From positions 248,001 to 312,000 of the forward strand of contig JARCOQ010000078.1 in the NCBI GenBank assembly GCA_029207755.1: a stretch of 64,000 nucleotides of DNA, given 5' to 3'. Of this stretch, positions 9,101-21,526 are shown piece after piece. A model generated the notes under the pieces. The model saw nothing but the letters and a program-made list of their open reading frames with translations. It did no database searches and was not told the DNA's origin. The stretch comes from Chamaea fasciata (Eukaryota; Chordata; Aves; Passeriformes; Sylviidae). The translations under genes were made by a program, and so were the position numbers. Within the stretch, counting starts at the first letter, position 1. The number at the start of each line of letters is the position of its first letter.

Positions 9101-12100
9101 AATCATTCTCTGTGCTGACCTGCTTGTACTGCAGAGCTGCCTGTCTTGTTGCAATTGTTGTTGTTGTTGTTGTTGTTACCCAGCTGGCCACAAAGGACTC
9201 AGAAGGCCAGACTGTAGAGCCCCAGCAGGGCTGCCTTTTGTATCTCTTGGATAGTGGGATGTCTGCTTTCAAGTGAGCATTTTGCATTTTGTTTCCCTCA
9301 GGGCAAATGGTGAGCACAGAAAATCCCCGGAGGAAATACACCGAAAAGGAAATTGTTGGCAGAGGGTGAGTCCAACCACAGTTGCTTCTACACAGTCATG
9401 GGGCAGCTGATTTGCTGCTGGAATATCTGTCAAGTGTGAAGTCAGGCAAGGTGCAAACATATTCAGACACTGGGGTTAGTCTGCCCCATCTCTCAGTACC
9501 GGCCAGAATTTGGAAGTGTGGTCAGAAGGCATTATCAAAGACACTTCTATTTCATTGCCAGAAACAGCAACCTACCCCCTATCATAGCAGTCAGATAACA
9601 CTTCTCAGGAGCATTTCTTCCCAAGAGTTTGCTGAAGGAAATAGTCTGTGGTGAGGATAAAAACCGCCCAGTTTAGAAACTGAAATCCACGATGAAAGAA
9701 TCACCTGGCCTTTGGAGCTGAGGCACTAAACCCCAATGCTTCAGAAACAGGCCCAGTGCCCATGCACTGGAGAGGAACATGCATCATCTGCCTTCTGGCA
9801 GTGCCCTCCTGCATGCTGCAGGTTGGAGGCATTTCCAGCAGACATCTCCTGTCTGGGCTGGCTTTCACTCCAAGGTCTAAATGGCTTCTCCTTTCTTTGC
9901 TGCTGTTTTGTTTCTAGGGCTTTTGGAGAGGTTTGCAGAGCCATCGACACTGCCACGGGCGGAGAGGTAAATGTCAAGAGCCCCTGCAGATTCTGCTGCT
10001 CTCCAGGGCTTTCCTGTCTCGTGTCAGCTGCGGCTGCAGCTGTGGCTAGAGCTGTGCTGCAAAGGCACAAGAAGCACAGACTGGTGCCAGCCTGCCAACT
10101 GCATTTGGGGCAGCCTTTGTCCTGCTCAGCTGCCAGAAGGAAGGCAAGGAGGACAGCGGTTCCTTTCAGAGAAGGATGCTCTCCCTGGCTCTCAGATGCT
10201 CCAACAAAGGAGCATCTCACTGCTCTCTGGGGCTACGGCTTCAGAGTCCTGAATTCTCATTTCTGGCTGCCAGCAAATACATCTGAATGTTCCTGGCAGT
10301 TCCTTAGCCACCTGCAGTGCTGCACTTGGGAACTGCACGTAGGGAGAGATCTGCAAGGTGTCCCTAAAAGCCCCAAGCCCTGCCTATAGCCCGAGATGTA
10401 TCCACAGAGTACCAAGTCACGCATTACTTCTTCTCAAGTACAGACAGACAGAGAGTGTGCTCAGAGCTTTGGGGGGGTGAGAGTTGACACACCATTGCTA
10501 ACAAGTGGACAAGGCAAAATGTGGTCAGTGGCCACGTGTCCTGGATCTGGCCCCCAAAGGAGCAGAGAAATGGGCTGTAGGAATGTCACTTCCTAATTAC
10601 TCCTTTGTCTAATTACAAGGCACTTTGGCACGGCTTGGCGGTGTCATTGCAAAATCTCTCTCCCCATGTGTGTTTTGGTCTCATTCCTCCAACTTCTAAA
10701 GTTACTGATTTTCAATGTCATTCTAGGTGGCTATCAAGAAAATCTATCTTCGGGGACCGAGCGAGATGGAGGATATTGTTACTGAAATCACGGTCATGAA
10801 GAGGAATATGAGTCCCCATCTTGTCCATTATTTAGACGGGTGAGTGGTCATGGTCTCATCCCATGAAGGTTTGTTTACATAGTAAAAGTATGCAAGGTTA
10901 AAACCCCACTTTGGACACTAGCAGAAAAGAAAGCTGTTAATTATTGCTTCATTATTATTTCTCTACTCATCTCCAATGGATGGGAAGAGAGTGCAGTTTG
11001 TCTCCGTGAGTCATCCCTGGCTTTCCAACACATAGTTGAAAAATTGTTCAAAAACCTGCATCAACTCTACCATAAGAAGTCAGTACCCTGTAAGTTGGCT
11101 GCCTCCATGTTGTCTCAGGATGGATTTTTTAAGGTTTCTTCAATGCTGATGAAGCATGCTAGGGAGGATTTCCCTTGGATTGTTGCCCCTCTTTTCCAGG
11201 GCTGGCCATGCCAGGAACACTAGGTGCTTCTTTCCAGAAATACCACGCGGGACAGGTTTTTCATCTTGGCGTATACTAAACTGCACTTTTTGATTGCTGG
11301 CCATCAGAGACATCTCCTTTTGACAGATGTGCTGTTCTCCTTGAGACTGCACAGACTGCAAACAACCCACAGCCCGGAGGGAATGTCTTTAATTCTTTTA
11401 ATTCTGTCCTTGTCACAAAGCAACCCAGAAACAAGAATCAAGCAAAGGAGCCAACGAATGCATGTTCATCTGCATGGCCTTGTTCCCTTCTTTCAGCTAC
11501 CTTGTGCATGAAGAACTGTGGCTGGTGATGGAGTACATGGATGGAGGCAGTCTTTACGACACAATCCAAAAGACTCGCCTGACAGAAGACGAGATTGCCA
11601 TCATCAGTCGGGAGGTCAGTCGGGGATCCCAGCTGTGCTTCCCAGAGCTTGGGCAGGATTGTCTGGGAAAGGGGCTCAGAACAGGAGCGATACCATGAGC
11701 CAGGCTTTGTTTCTGTGTGGCTGATATGCTCTGGGCAAGCAAGAGCCTCTCAAATGAACTGCCTGCCAGTGCCCCTGCACTCACTGGACTCTGTTCTTGT
11801 CCTCTTGTCTCCTGCTGTTGCATTCTCACTCTGGCTCTTGTATTTGCTCTTCTCCATCTTGCCTCTCTAAACTTTGGTCTGTTGGCACTGCATTCCTTGC
11901 CTGTAAAAGCAAAGGTGGTGATGGTGGGAGCATTTGAAAGGAACAGCAAAGAAGAAAGAGAGACTCATTTCTCTGAGTCCTCAGCTGGAAAGGTTAGCAG
12001 TGCAGCCAGAGTGCTGTGTGCTTCTGAGCACATCCACTGCAGCAGCAGTCATCCTGGCTGGTTTGCAGGGCAGAGTCTACACCAGCAGTTGCTGTTGCTC

Positions 12101-15067
12101 TTTGGCAAGCTGACATGCCTTTCTTTAGAAAGGTGCTGCTCTGCCTGTGTTGGAGCAGCGAGCTCTTCCCCTCAGTGGCACTGTGTTCTGCCATTACTCC
12201 TCATTCCCCTGGAGAGGGAATCTTGGAGAGCTCTTTCCTTTCTTGTGTGATGAAATCACATCACTGATATTTGCCCTCCTGTTTCTGGTTTCTCTCTCAG
12301 TGCCTGCAAGGACTGCATTTTCTCCACGCCAACCATGTGATGCACAGAGATTTGAAAAGCCTCAACATCCTTCTCAAAACGGATGGCTCTGTCAAGCTGG
12401 GTCAGTATATTCTTGGGCAGGTGCAGCGTTCCAGGGATATGTGGGCTGTGGGGCTGCTTTTGAGTGAGTGCCAGCCCCCCCAAAATGGCGCTGGTGGCAG
12501 TGCAGGGAGCCTGTTGTGAGCTGACCACGCGGTGGCAACGTGCACAGACCTATGGCAAGGCTCGAGCAGTCCACAGTGGCATTGCTCTGTGCGTGTCCCT
12601 TCCAGAGGGAGGGAGCTACATGTCTAAAGTTTGAAAAGCCCCTGCTGGAGGCAGTGTAAAAAATGTGGGGATTTCTGAAGCAGCCAGCACCATATTTCCT
12701 TGGCTAAAGTCCTGAGGAAACAAGGCAGGGACGGTTGTCCAGGAGATTCAAGAGCACATTCTCAAACTTCTACTGGGAAATTCTTTTGCGTGCTTTCCTA
12801 ATTGCACAGGATTCAAATAAAAACGGTCTTTTGCTCTCTCCCCAGCTGATTTTGGCCTCTCTGCTCAACTCACCCCTGAGCAGAGTAGACGGAGATCGGT
12901 GGTCGGGACTCTTCAGTGGATGGCACCTGAAGTGAACGGTGAACCCTATGGCCCCAAAGTGGACATATGGTCTTTGGGAATCGTGGTCATTGAAATGGTG
13001 GAAGGAGAAGCTCCTGACTGGGAGGAAAATTCTGCCATGGTAAGGTGTAAATACTCTCTGATCCCGCTGTCTTTCTCCCCCGTCCCACTTTGTGTGTGCC
13101 ACTGGACAAAATGCCATTGCCATCCGCTGGAACTACTTCCACCACAGTCCCTTTCTGAAAATGTCCCGGCAGCACATCAGCATCTGCTGGGGTTTTGGTT
13201 GCATCCGTGGGGGAACTCAAGCCTTAGCCCAGGCAAACAATCTCCCTTCTCAGGCAACACTGGGCTTTGGCTTAGAAGTCATTCCAGCTCTTTTGGCTTT
13301 GTAGACAGCCCTAATAGCAGCAAACAAGCATCTTAGAAGTGGTGTTATCTTTCCTGAAATGAAGGAAAGTAACCCAAACCCGAGGATGTTTATAAAACAG
13401 TGGTTTGGAGAGAAGAAGTGCACCCCCATTCTTCTCACAAGGAAATTTGCCTGAAACCTTAACAAGAGGGTGTGAAGGCCACAGAGTCTCTTGTGCTTCT
13501 TGTGCGGTGCTGCTGAAACACTCAGTGACCGTCTTTCTTTCCTAACCCAAGCCGTCACCTCCATGTCACTAAGATGAAGCCTGGCCATGTGGAGAGCCGG
13601 CCAAACCCACCCCTTTGTTTCCAGGCACTTTCTAGGATGGCCATGCCATTAATGCATTGACTTGAGTGTCCAAATGAGCAGAGGGCTACCACATGGATGG
13701 AATTTCTCCCTCTTCTGCTTTGACCACCAAAATTTTCCTTTTGCTGCCTAAGGGAAGCTGAAATTTGCAGTCTGATGAGAGACGGAGCTGCAGGTGTTTC
13801 CTGTGTGCCCAAAGAGGCATTTTCGTCCCAAGACATTTGTGCATGCATCTTCATGTGTCTGTGTGGAAGATGAGATTCCAAATGTTTGTTTCCTTACCTG
13901 AGGAATAACTGAGGGATTTCCTTTCTTTGCTTGCAATTCCCATTGTTTTCAAGAACCAAGGAAAAAGCTTGATGACTTTGGTTTGATGGCAGCTGTGCTT
14001 AAGGGACCAACAAGAGCTGCAGAGATGCTTTTCATGTAATTATCTTTGGAAATAGTAGAGTGAGTTAGTAGAGCAAAGTCCCTCTTCCAAATAGCCTGTC
14101 AAGCTGCTCAGGTGAACCCTCAGAGAAGGAAACCTGCTTTTGCTGCTATTGTTTCCACTAACAAGGCCAGTCAATGAAATCAACTGCCAAGGCAAGAGCT
14201 GCTGGATGCTGGGAAAGCTGTGGCTGCATCGGGCTTTGGGTGTTTTGTTGGTCAGGAAAGTCATCTCTGCCTCTGTGCCACGGCAGAAAGTGCCACTGCA
14301 GAGTGCACCTGAAACAATGGGATCTGGGAGAGCAGTTCCAGATGTGAAAGAAGCGGGTGAGAAACTCGTGTTTCCTTTTTCTCCAGGCTCAACTCCTGAA
14401 AGCCACCAAAGGGATCCCAAAGCTGCAGCAGCCCAAACTCCGCTCCCCTTTGCTGCGTGACTTCCTGAGCTGCTGCCTGCAGAGAGACGAGGCGCGGCGC
14501 TGGTCTGCCAAGGAGCTGCTGCAGGTAAAATGCCAAGGGGCTGCAGGGGAAACAGTGTCCCAGGGACGGGCTCCTCCTGCACTGAAGTGCAAGGCATCAG
14601 GGGAGCCTCCTCCTCCTCACCTCCACTCTTGGTGCTGTTCAAATGAGAACAGTCAGGAATCCTAGACTGGGCTGGGCTGGCAAGGGCCTGTAAGGGTCAT
14701 CTGCTCCAAGTGCCCTGCAATATGACCAGGGACCTCTTTCAAGAGATCAGGATGCTCAGACCGGAGATATTTCCAGGCCTGGGGCACATAGCAGCTCTTG
14801 CAGCAAGCTGTGCCAATGTGGCCCCACTGTTGCTCCTTAGATGTACTCTGATTCAATCTCCTTTTCCTTTGAAAAATATTGCCCTGCCTTTGAGGCTCTT
14901 AGCTTGCAAAGTAATGGTTCATTCTTGTTTTTTTTTTTTTCTTTGTGCAGCATCCATTTGTAACATCAGCCAAGCCTGTGTCCAGCCTGGTGCCACTGAT
15001 CACTTCAGTGAAAGAGTGGAAGGAGGAGACAGGAATCAGACAACTGTTTTCTCCAACACCAGTATAG
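6199..15067 (+). CDS. PAK3L: PAK3-like serine/threonine kinase, copy 1
   Basis: Twelve coding exons: 6199-6277, 6655-6692, 7131-7253, 7968-8148, 9302-9365, 9918-9966, 10727-10839, 11497-11614, 12301-12400, 12846-13039, 14387-14524 and 14951-15067 (437 residues). All introns are GT-AG and phases match. The start has A at -3 and an in-frame TAG 48 bases upstream. The kinase domain (about 154-402) has GRGAFGEV, the ATP lysine in VAIKK (K182), helix-C E198, HRDLKSLN (D272, N277), DFG (D290) and MAPE (E317). The intact motifs suggest an active STE20/PAK kinase that phosphorylates Ser/Thr. Unlike PAK1-3 (about 545 residues), it shows no CRIB/p21-binding region. Residues 5-26 are hydrophobic, then comes a Pro/Ala/Ser-rich linker and an acidic EYEEDDF patch. 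The activation-loop Thr of PAKs is Ser here (S306). Exons 5-12 are firm; exons 1-2 are less sure. Confidence 0.85.
9155..9177 (+). repeat. TTG microsatellite in intron 4, copy 1
   Basis: Seven TTG triplets plus TT. The same run is present at the matching place in the other copies (about 24696, 40241 and 56203). Confidence 0.85.
14655..14800 (-). mobile_element. CR1-like LINE 3' fragment in intron 11, copy 1
   Basis: The plus strand reads GAATCCTAGACTGGGCTGGG followed by GGTCATCTGCTCCAAGTGCCCTGC, the diverged reverse complement of the 3' end common to avian CR1 elements. It lies between coding exons 11 and 12 and is old, with many differences from the usual sequence. Ends are approximate. Confidence 0.6.
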
Positions 15068-15143
15068 AGAAGGATTGTAGAATAGGACTGTAGAGTAGGA
15101 TTGCAGCTAGGACAGTGGAGTAGGATAGTAGCATAGGATTGGA
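15068..15143 (+). repeat. 13-base minisatellite in the kinase 3' UTR, copy 1
   Basis: Directly after the stop codon, a motif close to TAGGATTGTAGAG repeats about five to six times with substitutions, up to the poly(A) signal. Confidence 0.7.
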
Positions 15144-15149
15144 AATAAA
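15144..15149 (+). terminator. Poly(A) signal of the kinase gene, copy 1
   Basis: AATAAA 77 bases after the stop codon, followed by TTTGTGAAAC. This gives a very short 3' UTR. Confidence 0.7.
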
Positions 15150-17396
15150 GTTTGTGAAACCTCAACTCCTTTCAAAGATTCCCCTCCTTCTGAGCCTCTG
15201 ACAAAGCTCAACATTTTCTTCTGAAGTGTCAGTTTTTTCTTAGAGGTGGAGAGTGACATTGATGGCTTCTTTGGTACAGTTGGAAAGTGGGGAAGGCTCT
15301 CCCGAGGGGAAGCGTGGCCGTGCTGGGCACAGCACAGACCGGTGGCATCGGCCGTCCGGAGCGTGCACAGGAGCAGAGAAAGGCAAACCACAGGCGAGGG
15401 CTGCAGGCCTGGCTGAGGATTGCCACCCTTGTGCCGGCTGCCCTCTAACTCCTGGCCAAGGTGAGCAGTGTGTGCAGCGCTCTGGGCACAGGGGAGGGAG
15501 CCGGGCTGCTCCGCAGGCTCCGGCACAGGGCAGCCTCCTTCAGGCACGGCGCTTCTGCCGGGGGAAGCGAGGCCAGCGGCAGGCAGGGACAGCTTGTCAG
15601 CTCACATCTGCAGGAGCCGGGGCCTCACACGGCTCTGGGAGGAAGCGCCTGCAGTGCTGGAGTTGTGCACTGAGCCAGAGCAAAAGAGTGAAATGCAGAG
15701 TGTTCTGCAGAAATATTCCGGGGCGCCAGGCCAGCCTGCTTTGAGCTCTCTGGCACACAGCAAGCACTGTGCAATGCAGCCCTGAGCTGCTGGGAGATAG
15801 AGAGGTGTTAGAGAGGAGCCAACTGTCAGATGAAATTTAATGGGGTGACAACGTCATCAAAGCCAAAGAGAACTGTTTTTTAGGATGGATTCACCTGAGC
15901 TGGGTGTGTATCTCCCTCTCCCAAGAGCCAAACACACACACAACACACACACAGAAAATGCTGCTTTTTATTGCCTTTCCCAGCCCAGGGCGAACCGTGT
16001 CCCCTTTCCCTTTGGCCGGGAAATAGGAAACTTGTATTCTGTCCCCACCGCCTCCTTTTCTGTCCCCTCCCCTCTTCTCCTACTTCCCTTTTGGTTTGGT
16101 CTTCACGCTGGCCCCTCTCCCAGCTCACAGCAACACCCAACAAATCAACTAGAACAAACCCAAACCCTAAATAACAACCCCAAGAACCAACAGCTTTCGT
16201 TCTTTCTTCTCATAACCCTGCAGCTGCAGCAAAATATTACCTCCTATCTCACAGAGGGAATCGGGCAGGAGCCTGTGGCTCGTGCTTGAGCAGTGAACTG
16301 ATTTGGAAGGGAGCAGAAGGGTTTCAGCAGGCAGTTTGTGTTTTTCTTCTGAATTGCTGAAGGAAAGACACAATGTGGCTCCAGTCAGCAAAAACATTTT
16401 CAAGGTGAATTAAAGAAATGCTTGTGAGCAATGCCCAGAGAAGGCAGGTTTTGAGAAAATATTGAACTGTAACAAATTGTGAATTCCCTTTGCATTAACA
16501 GACTGTTGAGCCCTCTATTCCTCCAGAGCAGTGATTGATGTGTGCAAGTGACTACCTTAGCCTTGAGAATAGTCTTCCCCAGAATGCAGCTGGAATGCAT
16601 TCAAGGGGAAAAGAGTGGTTGTAGGAGGCTCTTGAGCATCAGAGGAGAATTGCAGGAATGGGATGTTCCCCAAATGACCATCTGAGACTCTCAAGAGAGC
16701 CCTACTCTCCTGTCAGTAACTTCTGAGAAGTGATTTAAATATGTCAACTAATTTGAGGGAATGTTTAGCCTGTGAGTTTCAGCAAAGTAATGAGTAGGTC
16801 TTGTTTCCATGGTTAAAATGAGTAGGTGGGATTTCTGGCTGAGCACGTGTTAGGAAAGTGATTCCCCACGCACCCAGCACTGAAATAAAGTCATCTCTTG
16901 ACAGGTGAAAATGAAACCTTTTCCAGCTGTTCCCCTCGGGTTTACCTTTCTGGGGGCCAAAGCTCTGTGCTGCAGGTGGCCCGGGTGTGTGCAGAGCAAG
17001 GCAGCCTCCACAAAGCCCTTGGTTTCCCCACAAGTCGTCATGATTTGTTGCCAGGTGTGCCCAGCTGTGGCAGGAGAAAGAGCCCGCAGTGCAGTGGGCG
17101 CCGTGCCCTGCCCGGCCAGGGCTCTCTGGCACAGAGGAGCAGCAGCAGCACCTTTCAACCCACTCCTGCCCTGGCCTCACCTGGGACACAGAAGCCTCTG
17201 GAAATCAGCACCACCTGGCCCCTTCCCAGCTTGGAGCAGCTCCTGCTGGTGGGCACATCCTGCACTTCTACTGCTTCCGAACAGGAATCAAGGCACAGGG
17301 GGAGACGGACATACAGAGAAGCCCTGGGCTAGTGCAATAAATGGGCAAATGCATGGGGGAATGTGTTAGGAATCATTTCAGCTGTCATGCCAATCC
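15150..17396. other. Intergenic spacer between kinase copies 1 and 2
   Basis: No supportable gene. It runs from the poly(A) signal of kinase copy 1, through a GC-rich stretch at about 15280-15700, the CA microsatellite at about 15932-15953, and an AATAAA at 17336-17341. Short frames in the GC-rich part do not resemble known proteins. Confidence 0.55.
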
Positions 17397-18281
17397 TGCC
17401 TTCTCTCCTTTTCTCCCTTCACGTTTCCTGTTCTTTTCCCTCTCACATTTCCACCCCTTCCCCCTCTCGAGTCTCACAGTTTTCCTCTCATGTTTGCCTC
17501 CCAAGTTTTACTCATTTTCCCCACCCTTTTCAGCTCCCTTTCCTCACGCTTTGCCTCTCACATTTCCCCAACTTCCCGCTTTTTCCTGCTTTTTTGTTCT
17601 CCCACGATTGTCACAATTTTCCCCTCACTTATCCTGCCCTTTTCTCCCCTCATGCTTTTCTTCTTTCCTCAGTCATTTTTCTCCAAGTTGTCTCCTCATG
17701 TTTCTCACTTTTGCCCTCATGTTTCCCAGGCTTTCCCTTTTACATTTCTCCCACTTTCCCCCTCACGTTTATCATTCTTTCCCCCTCATGTTGCTTCTAC
17801 TTTTCCTCTAGCATTTTCTGCCCTTTTTTCACTCCTGTTTTCTGCCACTTTTCCCATCCAACTTCCCACCCTTTTTTTCCCCCTAATGTTTCCTGCCTTT
17901 TTCTGCCCTCTGGTTTCTCCCTCTTTTCCCCTCAGGATTCTCACAATGTTCCCCTCACATTTGCTGCCTGTTTCTCTCTCTCTGCCAGTAATTTTCTCAC
18001 TCTCTTCCCCTCACATTTCCCTCCATTTTTTCCTCTATGTTTTTCAGCCTTCCCTGATCATGTTTCTTAGAATTTTCCCATCATATGTCCTGCCTTTTCC
18101 TCCTCTCACCTTCCTCTCCTACTTTCACTCACATCTTCACCATTTTCCCCTCCGTTTTCTCAGCCTTTCCCACACAGGTTTCCTACGCTTTTCTTCCCTC
18201 ACACTTCCCTCCTTTTTCCTCTCCCATTTCTCACACTTGTCACCTCATGTTTTCTGCCTTTTTCCCCCTCACATTTCTTAA
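17397..18281. repeat. C/T-rich degenerate minisatellite, copy 2
   Basis: Second copy of the pyrimidine tract. It has the copy 2/3 variants (CGATTGTCAC, TTTCTTCTTTCC). Confidence 0.85.
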
Positions 18282-18998
18282 CCCACTGCTTCCTGTCAGT
18301 GACTCTTCCTCTTCAGTAGTTGATGAGCTTCTTTTCTTCTTTCCTGCAATCCCCTCCTCCAAAGAATGGGTGCCAGAGCAGCGCTCCAAGAAGCCCCTGC
18401 CCGTGTGTCTGCTGAACAGAATGGCTGTGCTCGACTTGAACAATCTCGTGAAGAACAACCTAAACTGCAGTGGACTTTCAATTCCCTCTAGTCTTCATAG
18501 TGTTCTAAAGAAATAGGTACCCTGAGGGATACACGTCGCAGGTGCGCAGCCGCTGCACCATCCGCCTCAAGCAGATCCCATCTCCGTTTTCATCACCTCA
18601 CAGTGACTGTGACTCCTGCCTGGACGAAACCACTTGTGATGCTGCTTGATGCTAATTGGAGTCCATGTGCACAAGGAGTGCTTTTAGCCCTCTTTCAAAA
18701 AAAAAAAAAAAAAAAAAAAAAGGTTTTATTTTAAAACGTTCAATGCCTGGAGTTTCGTATTTTCACCTATTTGAATTGCCTTGACATCAAAGTACTGCCA
18801 GTTGGCGTTCCAAACTGGCTGGTCTATGTTTGTGTGCACAGAGCAAAGGTGCCAGACCGTGTCCTTTTCCCGGGTGTCCGTTAATGTCCATTTCAACAGG
18901 CACTGAAGGGGGGCTCTGCCTGCCCCACACAGGATGGCAGCCAGAGGGCTGAGGCTGCGCCTCCTAGTGAGATCAGCCGCCCTGGCAGCCCAGCCCCA
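18282..18998. other. Unassigned segment with a 25-base A run, copy 2
   Basis: Same content as the copy 1 segment; the A run is 18697-18721. No recognised gene. Confidence 0.4.
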
Positions 18999-19075
18999 GC
19001 CGCCATCTTGTGTGTGGCTCTCCAGCCCTGGCCGCCATCTTGTGTGTGGCTCCCTCAGCCCTGGCCGCCATCTTT
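18999..19075 (+). promoter_or_regulatory. Three spaced YY1-type motifs, copy 2
   Basis: Motifs at 18999, 19031 and 19064, unchanged from copy 1. Confidence 0.55.
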
Positions 19076-19262
19076 TGCACTGACCTAGTCCAGCTCTTAA
19101 GCGAATGTGTTGCTGTTTTGTCGGCAGTCAGGGTCCGCCCCAAAGACACCAACACCAGCAGGACAGGCTACAGGGAATGGCACGGGTTTGGCTCAAAGCA
19201 GCCAGCCCTGACTTGTCACTGTCCTTTATCCATGAACACGTGCCCATATGCAGCCACAGCAA

Positions 19263-19554
19263 ATGTCCAACAGCAGCTCCATCAGCCACTTCCTCCCGCT
19301 GGCGTTGGCAGACACGCGGCAGCTGCAGCTCCTGCACTTCTGCCTCTTCCTGGGCATCTCCCTGGCTGCCCTCCTGGGCCACGGCCTCGTCACCAGCGCC
19401 GTAGCCTGCGGCCACCACCTGCACAGCCCCATGTTCTTCTTCCTGCTCAACCTGGCCCTCAGCGACCTGGGCTCCATCTGCACCACTGTCCCCAAAGCCA
19501 TGCACAATTCCCTCTGGGACACCAGGACCATCTCCTACGCAGGATGTGCTGCAC
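19263..19554 (+). pseudogene. Olfactory receptor 5' fragment (OR14-like), copy 2
   Basis: Same two-helix receptor fragment, from its ATG to the LTR junction, with the same encoded residues as in copy 1. The frame again ends 14 residues inside the LTR. Confidence 0.85.
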
Positions 19555-19949
19555 TGCGGAGGATTTCGGCGAGGGAAGAATGCAATCAATCAATATGATT
19601 GGTAAAGCATTGTTCAACTTTATTGCTCATAACATCCGTTCTTATACTTTTGCCCCAAGCATTCAGCATACTTGTCAAATTATAATTGGTTAGCATACAC
19701 TACTCATCTATACTTGATTGGCTATATCAAGCGTGAGAAGGTTCCTCCCCTTGGCATGCTGAAAACTTTGTATACGTGCTTACTGCTACGCTCTATTAAG
19801 CACAAGTTCTTTTATCTTTGGCCTGTATCCGTGCTTACTGCTGTCCCAAGGACAGCTTATCTTAGCAGCGCGTAGGCTGCTAGCACTTGGTATCGGGCCA
19901 TGAGGCCTCTAATGATCCGTGGCCTTGCTCTGCTAACCATTCTTCAACA
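19555..19949 (-). repeat. 3' LTR of the ERV, copy 2
   Basis: 395 bp with TG...CA ends and a polypurine tract just outside, as in copy 1. Confidence 0.8.
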
Positions 19950-20083
19950 ATTCCCTCTTTTTTATTTTGTGCAGCAAACGCATTGTGTCGAGTAGTTACT
20001 GTTTCTGCTATGCGATACATCATCTGTTGCAAGCAGCAAAAAAAGCAAGATACAAAAAGTACAAGCAGTATAATAACAATCAC
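19880..20083 (-). pseudogene. ERV env transmembrane tail remnant, copy 2
   Basis: Same open 67-codon membrane-spanning tail as copy 1, with stops upstream in its frame. Confidence 0.65.
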
Positions 20084-20316
20084 AATATTGATTACATGTT
20101 GCAGTAGGGAAGTTATCCAAGGCCCTAGCCCGAAAGATCATAGCCAATCTGTTAAACCCAAGCCTGTGTCTTGCTGCAAATGACTAGTGAGTTCTTACAA
20201 CTTAGCTATTTGGGTATGAATTGACATGGAGTGATCTCTCTGTACTACCTTGTCAAACTGCCAGAGCAGTTGTAGGTTTTCTCTTGCCCTTAAGTCTTCA
20301 ATTAAGTGTACCCCCT

Positions 20317-21354
20317 CTAACCCTGGCTGTCCAGTATCGATGTCGCTCTTGCAGGGTCATTAGCAGGACGGATCCATTTACTAGGTATCCATTGGGGCCC
20401 TGTGGGGGTAAGAACACAAACATAACCTCTACCCATGTACTGAACCTCTGCGGGACCTTCCCATACTCCAGTTTTGGGATCTCGGTACATGACTTTAAAC
20501 AATGGCTTAGTTGCTTCCTCCTTTACTCCGCCTGAGTGGATGACCGCAGGGGGCTCCGAGTGGTCCCCCATTACACACAGATAGTTTAATACAAATAGTG
20601 TTTTTGATAGCATGGTCTGCGCATCCACCTCCTCCTTATATTTTAACAGATAATCCTTGAGTGTTTGGTGGGCTCGCTCCACAATCGCCTGACCTGTTGG
20701 TGAATGTGGGATACCTGTGATGTGTGTCACACCCCACTTCTGTAAGAACCTTTGGATCCTGCTGCTCACATATGCAGGGCCATTATCTGTCTTAATCTGT
20801 TCTGGCACCCCCATCACCGCAAAGCAAGTAGTTAGGTGTCGTACCACGTGGAGAGCTTTCTCTCCCGGCTGCGCTGAAGCCCAAATAAATTTACTGAAAG
20901 TATCAATTGTAACATGCACATATTTCAATCTACCAAAGGAGGATACGTGAGTTACATCCATTTGCCAGATGTGATTGGGTCCAAGGCCCCGTGGGTTTAC
21001 TCCCATCCCTAGTCCAGGCCCATGCTGACTACAGAGAGGACAGGATCTGACAATACCACGGGCATCATTCAGAGATATGCGAAACTGTTTCTTTAGGCCT
21101 CGCGCATTCTGGTGAAAAGTCTCATGAGCAATACGTGCCTGCTGAAATCCGTCTTGTGGTACTGCAACAGAAACCAACTGATCAGCTATGGCATTACCCT
21201 GACCCAAACCTTCTGACCATTTGTGGCTTCGAATATGCAAAATCGCAAAAGGAGCTGAGCGCAGCCGAACAGCTTGCCTCAGCTGCCTCAAAAGTTCCCA
21301 TAACCTGTCATTCTTTATATCCTTTATCAATGCATCCTTAATCCGCAGCACCAC
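20317..21354 (-). pseudogene. ERV pol remnant: RNase H end plus integrase, copy 2
   Basis: 345 open codons that encode the same protein as copy 1, with the zinc-binding and DDE residues kept. The in-frame TGA that separates it from upstream RNase H is at 21367-21369. Confidence 0.85.
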
Positions 21355-21366
21355 CCCTACTACGTA

Positions 21367-21526
21367 TCATGAGTCTGTGACAATATTTACACCCTGATCA
21401 GGCCAATTCATAATGATCCAAAGGACAGCCCTTAATTCTAGCATCTGCAATGAGTCCTCAGTAGTCGAGTCCACGTGCCCTCCTCCATCCATCCAGATCA
21501 AGGCAGAGCGTTTGCTTTGTGACGTC
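21367..21526 (-). pseudogene. ERV RNase H fragment upstream of TGA, copy 2
   Basis: Same partial RNase H piece as in copy 1, ending at the TGA. Confidence 0.6.

Larger units (their letters stand above)
1..15542 (+). repeat. Tandem unit, copy 1 (15,542 bp)
   Basis: First of four complete head-to-tail units. The sequence starting at 1 recurs at 15543, 31084, 46631 and 62593, and the same features follow in the same order each time. The choice of position 1 as the unit start is arbitrary, because the array runs off both ends of the window. From about 2.7 kb onward copy 1 is almost identical to copy 2; in the first 2.6 kb it is closest to copies 4 and 5. Confidence 0.97.
19555..21526 (-). mobile_element. 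Truncated class II endogenous retrovirus, copy 2
   Basis: Same remnant and breakpoints as in copy 1: 3' LTR 19555-19949, env tail 19880-20083, integrase segment 20317-21354, and an RNase H fragment up to about 21526. Confidence 0.85.

Noticed and set aside
8401..9276. 291-codon plus-strand frame in intron 4 of the kinase gene
   Set aside because: A one-base difference in copies 3 and 4 (GTTTTCTGCC) breaks it to 232 codons, the composition is that of GC-rich intron, and it lies between two well-defined coding exons.
9736..10389. 217-codon frame that includes kinase exon 6
   Set aside because: Only 49 bases match the kinase ([17 protein letters not shown]); the rest is intron on both sides, with a good acceptor and donor at the exon edges.
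14040..14642. 200-codon minus-strand frame opposite kinase exon 11
   Set aside because: Antisense shadow over an exon and flanking intron with no recognisable domain.
6199..15067. Processed retrocopy of a PAK gene
   Set aside because: The gene has eleven GT-AG introns with consistent phases and no A tail after the poly(A) signal, so it is a duplicated spliced gene.
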